Shown: positions 54,001-61,853, numbered from the stretch's first letter. The stretch: DNA of 64,000 nucleotides from JBBTQS01 sp964627055 (GCA_964627055.1 CAZVGV010000002.1:22319-86318), one strand, 5' to 3'. Numbers and translations: made by a program. The notes: generated by a model from the letters alone, not told the origin.

Positions 54001-54028
54001 GAATACCATATTTAGCCCAATTTGTCAA
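54000..54028 (-). promoter_or_regulatory. Consensus promoter of the Cys-rich lipoprotein gene
   Basis: The minus strand reads TTGACA, 17 bases, TATTCT, 26 bases after the terminator of the upstream cassette. Confidence 0.85.
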
Positions 54029-54053
54029 GGGTAAAAAGTGCCTAAAATAACAG

Positions 54054-54086
54054 GAAGCCTCAAATACCGTATGGTACTGAGGCTTC
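54054..54086 (-). terminator. Terminator of the OmpA-like cassette
   Basis: A perfect 9-bp stem, gaagcctca/tgaggcttc, with a 15-base loop is followed on the minus strand by CTGTTATTTTAGG. Confidence 0.75.
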
Positions 54087-54159
54087 GCAGTTGACGTAGC
54101 TTGTTAGGAGACACACCCAGGTGTACGCGGTACCTGGGGCGCTTCGGAGGTAGACCCTC

Positions 54160-55221
54160 CTAGAAGTGGCCGCCGAGGATCAGCGACCCACCGCCGGCGA
54201 CGAACGCCTCGCTCTTCGTGGGAACCGCGTTCCCAACGAACCCCTCCGCACGGAGGAAGAATGCGAGGTGGTCGTCCGCCCCGTCGTCACCGAAGACATG
54301 CTCGTAGCCGAGCACTGCGGCGTGGAGCCAGAAGTCGGTGTAGCCGGGGTGGTGCGTCGAGATCCCGAGGTGCTGCCCGCCGACGAAGAAGCGCTTGCTG
54401 CCTTCCCCGCGCAGGTAGACCCCGTAGCCACCACCGAAGTAGTAGCCGGCCGACGCCTCCGGATCCGACTCAGGAACCGTATCCGCCGAGCCCACGCCCG
54501 TGAGGAACGCCCCGTAGACCCCGAAGGTCTGCGTGATGTTCCACTCGATCGTGATCTCTGCCGAGAGGAAGAAGAGCGACTGCTCTCCCCCGCCGATCCC
54601 GGTGAACCCGAGCCCGACGCCGCCCTCGATCGGAGCGAACTCCAGACCTCGGGAAGCTGGCGTCGGACGACGCTCGAGTGCGGTGACCCGCCGCTCGACC
54701 TGGTCAAGGCGACCACCCGAGCCGTCGATCTTGTTGAGGCGCGTGTCGTGACCGATCACCGCCTCCTTGAGCGCCTCGATGTCCTGGTACATGCCGCTCT
54801 GAATGCAGCGGTCGAAGTCCCAGAACACCGTTACGCTCCGATCGTTGAGCTGCGTGTCGTACATGGACGGCGCGCAGTTGATGTGGAGGTGTCGCATGCC
54901 ACGCCGCATCAACTCGTTCTTGACCGCGTTGCACCGGCGGTCGGCGAGGTTGGAGTTCTGCAGCTCATGCTGCGAACGAAACTCCTGAACATCCGCCGTG
55001 CCGACGAGGCGTACGGCGAGGCAGGTCCGCTCCCTGGCTGCTTGCGCGACCTGGTCTAGGACCCCCTTGGCCTCCGCCGTGAGGGGCGGCGCCGCCTTGC
55101 CCGTGGCGAAGGTCTTGACGACCCCCGCCAGCTCGTAACGGGAGGGCATCTCCTCCTGCGCCGAGGCGCTGAGGGCGGCGAACATGAAACAACAGAACAC
55201 GAACCAGGCTACGGACTTCAT
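54160..55221 (-). CDS. Secreted OmpA-like plus beta-barrel-like protein
   Basis: 353 residues from MKSVAWFVFCCFMFAALSAS, with a signal peptide cleaved near ASA-QEE. Residues about 25-140 resemble an OmpA-C domain (LAVRLVGTADVQEF ... NLADRRCNAVKNELMRRGM ... LNDRSVTVFWDF). A short coiled coil follows (LDQVERRVTALERR). The last 170 residues alternate as beta-strands (GLGFTGIGGGEQSLFFLSAE, FFVGGQHLGIS) and end GGGSLILGGHF, with a terminal Phe as in outer-membrane barrels. That is odd for a presumed CPR cell. The sequence is very G+C-rich. SD AGGAGG lies next to the hairpin tgacgcgc-acc-gcgcgtca. Confidence 0.75.
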   Translation of the reverse strand: MKSVAWFVFCCFMFAALSASAQEEMPSRYELAGVVKTFATGKAAPPLTAEAKGVLDQVAQAARERTCLAVRLVGTADVQEFRSQHELQNSNLADRRCNAVKNELMRRGMRHLHINCAPSMYDTQLNDRSVTVFWDFDRCIQSGMYQDIEALKEAVIGHDTRLNKIDGSGGRLDQVERRVTALERRPTPASRGLEFAPIEGGVGLGFTGIGGGEQSLFFLSAEITIEWNITQTFGVYGAFLTGVGSADTVPESDPEASAGYYFGGGYGVYLRGEGSKRFFVGGQHLGISTHHPGYTDFWLHAAVLGYEHVFGDDGADDHLAFFLRAEGFVGNAVPTKSEAFVAGGGSLILGGHF

Positions 55222-55225
55222 GAGA

Positions 55226-55384
55226 TCCTCCTGACGCGCACCGCGCGTCAATCTAGGTTGTTGTAGAACAGCGCACTCCCGGATTCGACCCTTGCGGATC
55301 GCGGTACCTGGGGAGCGGATTTGTACCCTGCGTTACTCACACCCATGTAGTATGGGTAACGCATGGAACAAATCGAACGTGTGA
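55226..55384 (-). promoter_or_regulatory. Long structured leader of the OmpA-like gene
   Basis: About 156 bases. It contains a strong stem gcgttac/gtaacgc (55329-55335, 55355-55361) with an inner cccat/atggg, and an 8-bp hairpin (55232-55250) that abuts the SD at 55226-55232. Confidence 0.55.
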
Positions 55385-55412
55385 TACTAGCACCTCCAGC
55401 AATTTTTGTCAA
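55384..55412 (-). promoter_or_regulatory. Consensus promoter of the OmpA-like gene
   Basis: The minus strand reads TTGACA, 17 bases, TAGTAT, 36 bases after the terminator of the next upstream cassette. Confidence 0.88.
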
Positions 55413-55447
55413 GGGGGCAAACGCACTAAAATAAGATAAAAAACAGA

Positions 55448-55475
55448 AGAGAGGCCGCGTGTTTGCTGCCTCTCT
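55448..55475 (-). terminator. Terminator of the 55.5-kb cassette
   Basis: The stem agagaggc/gcctctct with a 12-base loop is followed on the minus strand by TCTGTTTTTTATC. Confidence 0.85.
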
Positions 55476-55534
55476 GCCGTTTGTTTGCCCACCAGCGTCT
55501 CACACGAGGTGTGATCCGCTGGTGGGTTGTGGAG

Positions 55535-56350
55535 CTACCGGCCGCCGTTGTGGCCGGCCGCCCACGCGCCGCACTTCTGCTGGCACTGGGCCGACGCGGG
55601 GTCGACGCACAGCACGGCGCAGTTGGGCGCGGGCTCCTCGGACGCGGCGGCGGTCCGTGTCCCACCCCCGTTGCCAGAGGCGGGTGCACGGGCGGCGACC
55701 GCGCGGCGCTTGCTGCCCTGGGACTTCTTGCCCGGGGTGGCGGAGCGCTCGACCGCGGGCGATGCGGTGGCGACGGCGAGCGTGTTCTGGAGCCCGGCGA
55801 GCGCAAGCTTCACGTAGGACAGCTTGGTCTCGTCGTTGGTGACCAGCTTACGTTGCGCCGCTCGGGTGGCCTCTTGCAGGCGCACCATTTCGAGCTGCGT
55901 GACGTCGACCTCCTCCGGGTCGAGCAGCGCCGAGTTGCCCGCATCATCCTCGAGAGCGATCGTCGCGCGGTACACCTGGTCGGCGTCCCACTCGTCGTCG
56001 ATCGCGTCCTTCAGGTTGAGGCCTTCCTTGGCCTCGACCGGCGGGGTCGCGGCGGAGTCGGCGGCGACCGTGGTCCCCGCCAGCACCACGTCGACGAGTC
56101 GCGGATCGCGCGCGAGCTTGCGCAGCGCGGCCCGGGCCTGGACGAGAAGCGCCTCCTTGGCCTCTTCCTTCACCAACTGCCGGCGCATCTTCGCGCACTC
56201 CTTGGCGGTGGTGCAGGTCGGCTGCGGCTCCGGCGGGGCGGCGTGTGCAGCACGACACGGGTTCCAGAGCATCACGGCGACGAGCGCCGCGAAGAGCAGG
56301 AACATCTCGACCAGGAAACCGCGGCGGACACCATACACTTGGGTCTTCAT
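55535..56350 (-). CDS. Uncharacterised exported or anchored protein, high G+C
   Basis: 271 residues from MKTQVYGVRRGFLVEMFLLF. A hydrophobic segment (about 12-32, ending NPCRAAHAA) is a signal peptide or anchor. The mature part has a Cys pair (TCTTAKEC), a long charged helical region (EEAKEALLVQARAALRKLAR, and QLEMVRLQEATRAAQRKL), a basic Ser/Gly linker (KKSQGSKRRAVAARAP), and a C-terminal four-Cys end (CAVLCVDPASAQCQQKC). I do not recognise the family. The gene has SD AGGAGA, its own promoter and terminator, and G+C-rich codons like the two cassettes downstream of it. An upstream in-frame start at 56539 lies before the promoter and is rejected. Confidence 0.7.
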   Translation of the reverse strand: MKTQVYGVRRGFLVEMFLLFAALVAVMLWNPCRAAHAAPPEPQPTCTTAKECAKMRRQLVKEEAKEALLVQARAALRKLARDPRLVDVVLAGTTVAADSAATPPVEAKEGLNLKDAIDDEWDADQVYRATIALEDDAGNSALLDPEEVDVTQLEMVRLQEATRAAQRKLVTNDETKLSYVKLALAGLQNTLAVATASPAVERSATPGKKSQGSKRRAVAARAPASGNGGGTRTAAASEEPAPNCAVLCVDPASAQCQQKCGAWAAGHNGGR

Positions 56351-56355
56351 GGCTC

Positions 56356-56511
56356 TCTCCTGCCCCGTACGTGGGGCTAACGTGGTGGTGGCCGGCGATA
56401 CATCGCGCGGCCGGGATAGACACTTCAATTGATGCTGCTCGCGAACGCGAGACAGCAAGGAACAGGAACCGTGCGATCCTATGGCACCAAGCCACAGAAC
56501 CGAACCCGGCA
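56356..56511 (-). promoter_or_regulatory. Long structured leader of the 55.5-kb gene
   Basis: About 154 bases, with CTCGCGttCGCGAG and GCGATgtATCGC stems. The hairpin gcccc-gtacgt-ggggc (56362-56377) abuts the SD (56356-56361). Confidence 0.5.
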
Positions 56512-56539
56512 GACTAGCACGCCGGGATGATTTTGTCAA
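56511..56539 (-). promoter_or_regulatory. Consensus promoter of the 55.5-kb gene
   Basis: The minus strand reads TTGACA, 17 bases, TAGTCT, just after the stop codon of the Wzz-like gene. Confidence 0.88.
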
Positions 56540-56551
56540 GATCTACGGGTT

Positions 56552-57163
56552 TTATGCTCGATTTTTCTTCTGAAATAGGACAAAAATGGATGCGAGAATC
56601 GCACCGAAGAGGAAACCGATAAGGCCATTCATTGGGATATTTGGACGCACCGGGAACCGCGAGGCAATAGGTTCATCCGCGATTTTGAACGTTGCTTGAG
56701 CTCCTACATATTCAATGCCGTGCTCCATGACGGTCTTGTTGACACCACTTGCGAGAATGATGGCCTGTGCCGGGTCTGTGCTATACGCGGTAATGCGAAG
56801 GAGTCCAGTGCCTGGTGTTACATCGGCCTCAACATGCTTCTTCCAATACTTGCGGCGCAGACGCTCTTCTGTTGGGAACACGGTCTTGTCGATACGTGGC
56901 TCTGCTTCGAGCACACGGTCGAGGAACTCACTCGTCCCGATCGCAAGGGCGAGGTTCTCACCGACACGCTCCGAAGATTTGATCACGGTATATGGATCAA
57001 CACCGAATCCCTGACGAGGAATCACAAAGACTCCAGCTACTGCTGAGTACTTCAATGGGAAAAAGAAACTCACAACCACTGCGAGAAGGAGTCCCAGGAA
57101 TGCAATATTGAGAATGAATCGTGAACGAGAAACAAGGATGAGAAGGTACGAAGGATGATGCAT
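56552..57163 (-). CDS. Wzz/chain-length-determinant-like protein
   Basis: 203 residues. An N-terminal membrane helix (FILNIAFLGLLLAVVVSFFF) and a C-terminal one (MNGLIGFLFGAILASIFVLF) flank an extracytoplasmic domain. The Pro-rich PVRPNIPMNGLIG before the second helix matches the Wzz signature. It would control glycan chain length with a Wzy-type polymerase. It lacks the long coiled coil and the kinase domain of larger Wzc proteins. The gene follows the HtrA-like gene by 8 bases. Confidence 0.85.
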   Translation of the reverse strand: MHHPSYLLILVSRSRFILNIAFLGLLLAVVVSFFFPLKYSAVAGVFVIPRQGFGVDPYTVIKSSERVGENLALAIGTSEFLDRVLEAEPRIDKTVFPTEERLRRKYWKKHVEADVTPGTGLLRITAYSTDPAQAIILASGVNKTVMEHGIEYVGAQATFKIADEPIASRFPVRPNIPMNGLIGFLFGAILASIFVLFQKKNRA

Positions 57164-57171
57164 ACAAGTGA

Positions 57172-58290
57172 TTATGGTGCTGATACCATGGTCACATCGA
57201 CCACGATATCCTTCCCAGCGCGTACAACCTGCATAGGCACGATCGCACCAGCGCGAGAAGAGAACACCAGATTGGCAAATGATTGAGCACTCGTGACCGC
57301 AACTCCACCAACAGCAGTAACCACATCGCCTTCACGCAATGGGAATGTATCGCGTACCTTTGCGTTCACAGTGAGAATACGTGCGCCTTGTGTCAGTGCT
57401 GCGTCATCGAGAATCGTTGCCTGTGAAAGTTCTACATACGTTACAGGCAACTGTGGACGTACAATCTTGCCAGAAGCAAAGAGTTCGGGGAGTACTGGTG
57501 CGATAAGTGACGCCGGGATGAATCGCATTGCACGCGCTGTTGTATCCTTTGCGGTGACTACACCGAGGAGTTCACCTTGCGAAGAAATTACGGGGTGACC
57601 TGCTTCCACGCCTTCAATCGTCGGACTTGCAAGACCATATTCAGAATAGACCTTCGCATCATGCGTGATTGCATCACTCGCCGTGAGGCTGAGTCCATCG
57701 ATCATCGTTGCACGCAATATGCCGTAGCTCGTAGGAACAGCCGAGACATCAGAAAGCGTCTTCATGTCCCCTCGTCCCAATGTCATCGGTGAGAGTACTG
57801 CATTCTTGAGTTTTGCAAATACGAGTGAGGTTGCCACATCTACAACAACCTTCTCTGCCGTAACCGCTCGACCGTCTACAAGAAAGACCACATCGGATGA
57901 CTTGAGCACATCTTTGGTAGTGACAACCCAACCATCAGAAGTGAGCGCAGCAGCGTAACCTACGCGATCGCGTGCAACAAATACCGTTGAAGTTACGCCC
58001 TTAATAGACCCGGTGGCGCGACTATTCATCACAGGAATAACAGAGCGTAGGATTCCGCGATCCATACGTGCTACGACCGTAGCTGCGTCTTGTGGCACGA
58101 AGACCGGAGTTGCACGCTCGATGATCTGCACGTTTACAGAACGATTACGAAGCAACCAGCCCGCACCAACACCAATACACAGCACAACTAGAACAAGCAG
58201 AGTGAGGAACAGTGCACGCATGCGCCACGACGGGCGTACTACCGCGCCGTCAGCGTCACGTGTCGGAAGATGTGGAGGATGCACTGCCAT
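57172..58290 (-). CDS. HtrA-like pseudoprotease with PDZ domain
   Basis: 372 residues. A cytoplasmic N-terminus of 25 residues, one membrane helix (26-47), a trypsin-like domain (about 90-270) and a PDZ domain (about 285-370, REGDVVTAVGGVAVTSAQSF) follow the DegS/HtrA order. The catalytic triad is lost by my reading. The His position reads Asp127 (VVTTKDVL), the Asp position reads Ser155 (DVATSLVFAKL), and the Ser position reads Ala230 (GVEAGHPVIS). The fold motifs LTSDGWVVTT and ELLGVVTAKD are kept. It is likely a binding or scaffold protein rather than a protease. It precedes the Wzz-like gene. Confidence 0.85.
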   Translation of the reverse strand: MAVHPPHLPTRDADGAVVRPSWRMRALFLTLLVLVVLCIGVGAGWLLRNRSVNVQIIERATPVFVPQDAATVVARMDRGILRSVIPVMNSRATGSIKGVTSTVFVARDRVGYAAALTSDGWVVTTKDVLKSSDVVFLVDGRAVTAEKVVVDVATSLVFAKLKNAVLSPMTLGRGDMKTLSDVSAVPTSYGILRATMIDGLSLTASDAITHDAKVYSEYGLASPTIEGVEAGHPVISSQGELLGVVTAKDTTARAMRFIPASLIAPVLPELFASGKIVRPQLPVTYVELSQATILDDAALTQGARILTVNAKVRDTFPLREGDVVTAVGGVAVTSAQSFANLVFSSRAGAIVPMQVVRAGKDIVVDVTMVSAP

Positions 58291-58305
58291 AGAAATCGTA
58301 AAAAG

Positions 58306-59088
58306 TTACCAACGGGCAACAAGGAATAACACCAACGTTACAGCCAAACCAATACACGCTGCTACCAGCCATGTACGACGCGTTTCGCGCGGCAAATCGC
58401 CGGTTTCTTGCAGTACAAGATGGGTCGTAACCAGGTAGAGTATTGCTGCAAAGATCGCAGATAATGTATACCCAATTGGCAACAAAAGCAATGACCATAC
58501 CAGTTCTACCATCGCCACTGTGGTCATCATAGTAACAAGCCATCGCACATGCGCTCGCTGCTCCACGAGGCGCAGAAATGGATACAACATGGTTACGACA
58601 GCAGCCATGACTGCACCAATTGCCCACCAAATAGACTCGTGAATTGTAACAACAACTCCCAATCCAACCGCAGTGGTCATATATACAGCACATGCCTGGA
58701 CAACACGTGCGGTCAGTAGCAGCACCACCCGTGAACGCTGGCCAGGTACCTCTACGAATCGAACTGCATGATACTGGTTGATCAAAAGTAGTATCACGGA
58801 CATGCACACTACAATCACCTGCACCCAAGCAGTATCAGTCAGTAGGATCAACCCAATCGCACCTGCGGTGATCCACAATGCTTGCGCAATCGTGATACTT
58901 CGAATAGGTGTGCCTCCTGCAGGGTATAATGCAAAGAACAACAGAAATACTTGTACTGCCAGCGTGGCAACAGCTGCAACGAACCAGTACGCAATAGGAA
59001 CCGCAGAAACACTCCACAATCCTGCCCCAATAAGGAGTGAGAGGAGGAGTGCATTCGTGAACGGAGTGTACATATGCGACTCGTACAA
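58306..59088 (-). CDS. Polytopic membrane protein, unknown
   Basis: 260 residues with about eight hydrophobic helices (for example TPFTNALLLSLLIGAGLWSV and WLVAACIGLAVTLVLFLVAR). I do not recognise the family and see no polar signature motif. It starts directly after the AI-2E transporter gene (no gap) and ends 15 bases before the HtrA-like gene, so all are probably cotranscribed. A later start (MYTPF, residue 6) is possible. Confidence 0.75.
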   Translation of the reverse strand: MYESHMYTPFTNALLLSLLIGAGLWSVSAVPIAYWFVAAVATLAVQVFLLFFALYPAGGTPIRSITIAQALWITAGAIGLILLTDTAWVQVIVVCMSVILLLINQYHAVRFVEVPGQRSRVVLLLTARVVQACAVYMTTAVGLGVVVTIHESIWWAIGAVMAAVVTMLYPFLRLVEQRAHVRWLVTMMTTVAMVELVWSLLLLPIGYTLSAIFAAILYLVTTHLVLQETGDLPRETRRTWLVAACIGLAVTLVLFLVARW

Positions 59089-60168
59089 TTACGAACGCAC
59101 AATCCTATACGCATCAACCGTTGATTCAGCTTCGGGAATCTCGTCATCTCCATCATTACCCGCTGCTATTTCCTTACTAATAATGAGAATCGCGGTAGCA
59201 ACTGGTACGGCAAGTAACGCCCCGATCACACCTGCAAGTTTTGCACCGATCAAAATTGCTACGATGCTGATGAGCGGATTGAGACCCACAGCCTTCTGCA
59301 TGATCTTCGGAACAATGAGATTATTCTCAAGCAACTGGATCACCCAGCAGAAGATCAATGTAACAAGCGCGATAAACGGCGAGACTGTGAAGGCAAAAAA
59401 TACTGCAGGGATGGCAGCAATGACAGGACCGACGTACGGAACCAGCTCAAGCAACCCCGCGATCAACGCAAGTACACCAGCATACGGCACGCCGATGCTT
59501 GCAAATCCGATATACGTGAGAACACCGATCACAAGACACAGTGTTAACTGTCCACGTACCCACTGCGCGAGCATCACACGCACCTTCATGAGAATTCGAT
59601 TCACAAATGGTTGGTACTGGTCAGGAACTACCGTACGCAATGCACGACGCATGTCATCGCGCTCCACCACCATATAGAATGAGAGCACCATCACAAAAAG
59701 GAATGTGAAAATACCACCGAAGAAGCCCGTGATCGTAGTGAAGACGGTGCCAAAACTTGCTTGCAACGAACTGCGTACGCTATCAATACTCGACTGCAGC
59801 GCAGTACCCATTCCACCCTCCCCTGTCACATGACGAAATGCATCAATATTTCCTGCAACACTATCCCACTGCACTGCGAGATTCGTTACCAAATCACGCG
59901 CCTGTGCTGCAATAGCTGGAACAATCATGATACCAATAAGTACAAGTAACCCTACCAGTAATACGAAAACACCCAGAACGGCGACAGATCGCGGAATGCG
60001 GTAGCGCTCACACCAGTCAGCAGCCGGATCAATGATCGCAGCAAAGACCAGCGCGAAGAACAACATGAACAAGATGTCGCTGATCATGTACGCGAACCAG
60101 AGAACTGCGAGCGTGACGATGAGCTTCACGATCGACTTCGTACTTATAGTGATAGAATATTCGCGCAT
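59089..60168 (-). CDS. AI-2E family transporter (PerM-like)
   Basis: 359 residues with about eight membrane helices. The family pattern is visible: ISDILFMLFFALVFAAIIDP near the N-terminus, a helical extracytoplasmic loop, then VIGVLTYIGFASIGVPYAGV, LALIAGLLELVPYVGPVIAA, and GLNPLISIVAILIGAKLAGV near the C-terminus. Members move small molecules or ions across the membrane; the substrate here is unknown. It is divergent from smpB, with about 60 bases between them. Confidence 0.92.
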   Translation of the reverse strand: MREYSITISTKSIVKLIVTLAVLWFAYMISDILFMLFFALVFAAIIDPAADWCERYRIPRSVAVLGVFVLLVGLLVLIGIMIVPAIAAQARDLVTNLAVQWDSVAGNIDAFRHVTGEGGMGTALQSSIDSVRSSLQASFGTVFTTITGFFGGIFTFLFVMVLSFYMVVERDDMRRALRTVVPDQYQPFVNRILMKVRVMLAQWVRGQLTLCLVIGVLTYIGFASIGVPYAGVLALIAGLLELVPYVGPVIAAIPAVFFAFTVSPFIALVTLIFCWVIQLLENNLIVPKIMQKAVGLNPLISIVAILIGAKLAGVIGALLAVPVATAILIISKEIAAGNDGDDEIPEAESTVDAYRIVRS

Positions 60169-60226
60169 ATGATAGAGGCTAGACTATCGTCAGTGTAGCG
60201 TATATAGTGAGCTTGCACAATTGTGT

Positions 60227-60676
60227 ATGCCTACACTTGCCACCAACCGAACCGCACGATTCAACTACGAGATCCTCGAAACCATCGAGGCTGGTATTGT
60301 GTTATCTGGTGACGAAGTGAAATCCGTACGCGCAGGTGGCATGCGCCTCACCGAAAGCTTTGTAACATTTCGTGGCGAACGAGCCATGCTCACCAATGCA
60401 CACATCAGTCGCTATGCGAAGAGCAACCCTGCGGTGAGCTATGATCCTGAGCACTCCCGTGAGCTCCTGTTACACAAGTCACAAATCCTGAATTTGTTGG
60501 GCAAAAAGACGCGCGATGGATTGACGATCGTGCCACTTTCTGTCTATACTGCGAAAGGTCGCATCAAGATCGAGATCGGTCTTGCACGTGGCAAGAAGAC
60601 CATTGACAAACGAGACACTATCAAACGTCGTGAATCCGATCGTGAGGTCGCACGTGCCATGAAGGCACGTCGCTAA
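60227..60676 (+). CDS. smpB: SsrA-binding protein SmpB
   Basis: 149 residues from MPTLATNRTARFNYEILETI. The OB-fold carries GIVLSGDEVKSVRAGGMRLT and the C-terminal tail is basic (KKTIDKRDTIKRRESDREVA). SmpB delivers tmRNA to stalled ribosomes. Its gene is followed 20 bases later by ssrA, the usual partner. There is no SD; a TATAGT -10-like sequence lies about 20 bases upstream. Confidence 0.97.
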   Translation: MPTLATNRTARFNYEILETIEAGIVLSGDEVKSVRAGGMRLTESFVTFRGERAMLTNAHISRYAKSNPAVSYDPEHSRELLLHKSQILNLLGKKTRDGLTIVPLSVYTAKGRIKIEIGLARGKKTIDKRDTIKRRESDREVARAMKARR

Positions 60677-60696
60677 CTTCACGTTCATCAAACAAC

Positions 60697-61090
60697 GGGG
60701 ATGCCCGGTTTCGATGGGAGGTTCATGGACGTGTCGTAGCATACCGAGCGGACGGACGCTCGTTAATCCCCGTCAAACAGTCTACGTGCAAACGTATTCT
60801 CGCGCGTGAAGAATTCGATCGCTTCGGCGTTCGCAATGCCTTCATTCGCTCCGGTTGCAGCCTAATAGCTCCAGCCCATCGCCCTCACGATACCTCTAGT
60901 GAGTACGCGGTGTAATACCGAGGTGTACTGCATGACGTCGCACCGCGTCGTGTAGGACAATAACCGGTGCAACGTGTTGGCAGGCTTCGCACGCATGCTG
61001 CTGCCACCACGTATACTCATGCGTGCTCAGTATGGACACTCGATGCGGACATCCTTCCAGACGCGGGTTCGACTCCCGCCATCTCCACCA
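60697..61090 (+). ncRNA. ssrA: Transfer-messenger RNA (tmRNA)
   Basis: The 5' end GGGGATGCCCGGTTTCGAT and the 3' end with GGGTTCGACTCCCGCCATCTCCACCA form the tRNA-like acceptor and T arm, with CCA encoded. The tag ORF starts at GCA (60788) and ends before tandem stops TAA TAG (60863-60868). It encodes 25 residues beginning ANVFSRVKNS and ending APVAA, and the hydrophobic VAA end fits a proteolysis tag. It rescues stalled ribosomes with the adjacent smpB product. Confidence 0.97.
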
Positions 61091-61099
61091 CAAATATGA

Positions 61100-61134
61100 A
61101 GAGCCCTCGGTTCCTGTTGTGAACCGAGGGCTCT
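61100..61134. terminator. Hairpin after ssrA, shared with the convergent gene
   Basis: A perfect 14-bp stem, agagccctcggttc/gaaccgagggctct, with a 7-base loop. The minus side continues TTCATATTTG, and the plus side GTCGTTCG has no T-run. Confidence 0.75.
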
Positions 61135-61157
61135 GTCGTTCGTTGTCGCACCAGCGG

Positions 61158-61586
61158 TCAGTGCAGAGACTGATAGCACGCCGCCAAATGCGCACTGATC
61201 TGCGCAGTCGTGCGTCCGGCGTACGCCAGCGCAAGCGCGTCCCCCAGGTACTTGCTCACCGGGTCGCTGTAGAACCTGCCCAGGTCATGCCCTCGCCCCT
61301 TGAGTGCGTGGTGCAGCTCATTGAGGAGTTCTTGTGTCAGCATTCGTAGGTAGTATGACCGTTGCTGGCGCAGCAGCTCACCCACCTGCATAAACCCGAG
61401 CCTGCGCAGAGTGCCAGTGCACTCATCACTGAGCATCAGCACCTCGATCGGTTCGAACAGCGAATCCAGCACCCCGGACTGGAGCGCGTGCAAAAACTGT
61501 TCAAGCGTGCCTTCTGCGATGCGCTTGAGCACCATGCGCATCTCCTGCTCCGCCGCCGTCGCCATATCACCAAAAGATTCGTGCAC
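61158..61586 (-). CDS. Stand-alone RNA polymerase alpha-CTD-like protein
   Basis: 142 residues from a GTG start, chosen because GAGGA lies 6 bases upstream. An N-terminal helical part (ATAAEQEMRMVLKRIAEGTL) precedes a region that resembles the alpha C-terminal domain. PIEVLMLSDECTGTLRRLGF, MQVGELLRQQ and a final helix ending HALKGRGHDLG follow the PIxxLxLSxRxxNxLxxxxI/TVGELL pattern. In RNA polymerase this domain binds UP-element DNA and activators. Here it is detached from the polymerase subunit, so it may be a regulator. A 9-bp palindrome lies at the predicted transcription start. Confidence 0.65.
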   Translation of the reverse strand: MHESFGDMATAAEQEMRMVLKRIAEGTLEQFLHALQSGVLDSLFEPIEVLMLSDECTGTLRRLGFMQVGELLRQQRSYYLRMLTQELLNELHHALKGRGHDLGRFYSDPVSKYLGDALALAYAGRTTAQISAHLAACYQSLH

Positions 61587-61616
61587 GGGATTCCTCGTGA
61601 ACTGAAGTCGTTCTCT

Positions 61617-61639
61617 GCACTAATCACCACGATTAGTGC
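61617..61639 (-). promoter_or_regulatory. Operator-like palindrome of the alpha-CTD-like gene
   Basis: A perfect inverted repeat, gcactaatc-accac-gattagtgc, starts about 5 bases after the -10. It could be an operator or a 5' hairpin. Confidence 0.5.
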
Positions 61640-61643
61640 CGCA

Positions 61644-61672
61644 AGGCTATCACACTCTGCGACAATTGTCCA
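61644..61672 (-). promoter_or_regulatory. Candidate promoter of the alpha-CTD-like gene
   Basis: The minus strand reads TGGACA, 17 bases, TAGCCT. It is less consensus than the other cassette promoters. The rest of the gap (61673-61853) holds only short ORFs; one on the minus strand (61650-61871) lacks an SD and a convincing start. Confidence 0.5.
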
Positions 61673-61853
61673 CATGCCGCAACTCAGACGAGCTCACATG
61701 CAGGATCTCATGCACCTGCTCTGGCGTAATCACAGCGAGATCATCCAGCTGCACACGGTAGATCACTCCAGGAGCAATGAGCCATATTGCATGCGCGTTT
61801 GAACTTCTTATGGTGGGCAATGGAATTGACACTATGATGCTACCCGATACTGA

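Noticed and set aside
52587..54050. 487-codon open frame on the plus strand
   Set aside because: It is antisense to the Cys-rich lipoprotein gene. G+C-rich repeats remove stop codons in other frames, and the translation is a low-complexity Ala/Val/Arg sequence without an SD or a sensible family.
54166..55059. 297-codon open frame on the plus strand
   Set aside because: Antisense shadow of the OmpA-like gene, caused by its high G+C. The minus-strand frame has the signal peptide, SD, promoter and terminator.
55463..56380. 305-codon open frame on the plus strand
   Set aside because: Antisense shadow of the 55.5-kb gene; it would run through the minus-strand SD hairpin and has no promoter of its own.
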